A stretch of 33,163 bases of DNA from Rubrivivax sp. (GTDB lineage Bacteria; Pseudomonadota; Gammaproteobacteria; Burkholderiales; Burkholderiaceae_C): assembly GCA_022842595.1 (NCBI GenBank), contig JALHPF010000046.1:1-33163 (forward strand), given 5' to 3'. How positions within the stretch are numbered: the stretch's first letter is position 1; every line of letters begins with the position of its first letter. The translations under genes and the position numbers were made by a program. This document shows, piece after piece, positions 33,107-33,163 of the stretch. Below the pieces are notes generated by a model. That model saw only the letters and a program-made list of their open reading frames with translations, was not told where the DNA came from and made no database searches.

Positions 33107-33163
33107 TCCGGGCTCAGTGCATCGGTCCCGCGGCCCCGCCGCCGAACTCGCTGCGTTCGCTGC

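Overview
The window looks like a chromosome segment of a high-GC betaproteobacterium, order Burkholderiales, probably near the Rubrivivax/Leptothrix/Ideonella group. The evidence is the block gyrA - DUF2059 - pheA - tyrA - aroA::cmk - rpsA - ihfB - lapA - lapB, the ompA-ubiG-gph cluster beside it, and a one-piece tmRNA whose tag has the AND...ALAA form usual in betaproteobacteria. The species assignment is inference.

Left part (1-13.8 kb, accessory). Intact genes sit between stretches of decayed mobile DNA. The intact genes are: a secreted NHL-repeat protein translationally coupled to a HupE/UreJ-type membrane protein; an APH-fold phosphotransferase; a membrane-bound PAS-GGDEF-EAL protein; a small secreted SEL1/TPR-like protein; and a coupled pair of lipoproteins, the first with a PDZ domain. 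A further small secreted protein (12.7-13.2 kb) is broken by an in-frame TAG. The gene-poor stretches hold two group II intron 3' ends (domain V recognisable), two truncated IS91-type transposase N-termini, and at least two families of diverged dispersed repeats.

Middle (13.8-18.8 kb). A small integrated element lies against the 3' end of ssrA. Reading away from ssrA it has a P4-type tyrosine integrase, an AlpA-like DNA-binding protein, two unknown small proteins, a CHC2 (DnaG-like) zinc-ribbon protein and a DUF3987 P-loop protein with a TubC-N-like, Cys-rich C-terminus. The genes after the integrase are tightly spaced or overlapping, which fits one satellite-like replication operon. The integrase and the DUF3987 gene each carry a single-base frameshift, so the element is either inactive or contains sequence errors. 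It also shows five copies of a GGGTAACT-type site before the integrase, a palindrome before the AlpA-like gene, and four clusters of a 9-bp repeat inside the DUF3987 gene.

Right part (18.8-33.2 kb, core). ssrA, gph, ubiG and ompA run leftward. The gyrA-to-lapB block runs rightward and covers DNA topology, aromatic amino acid synthesis, CMP kinase, ribosomal protein S1, IHF and LPS-assembly control. AroA and cytidylate kinase are fused in one reading frame. serC and hisC, often found in this neighbourhood in related bacteria, are absent. The window ends in a non-coding stretch with strong hairpins resembling REP elements.
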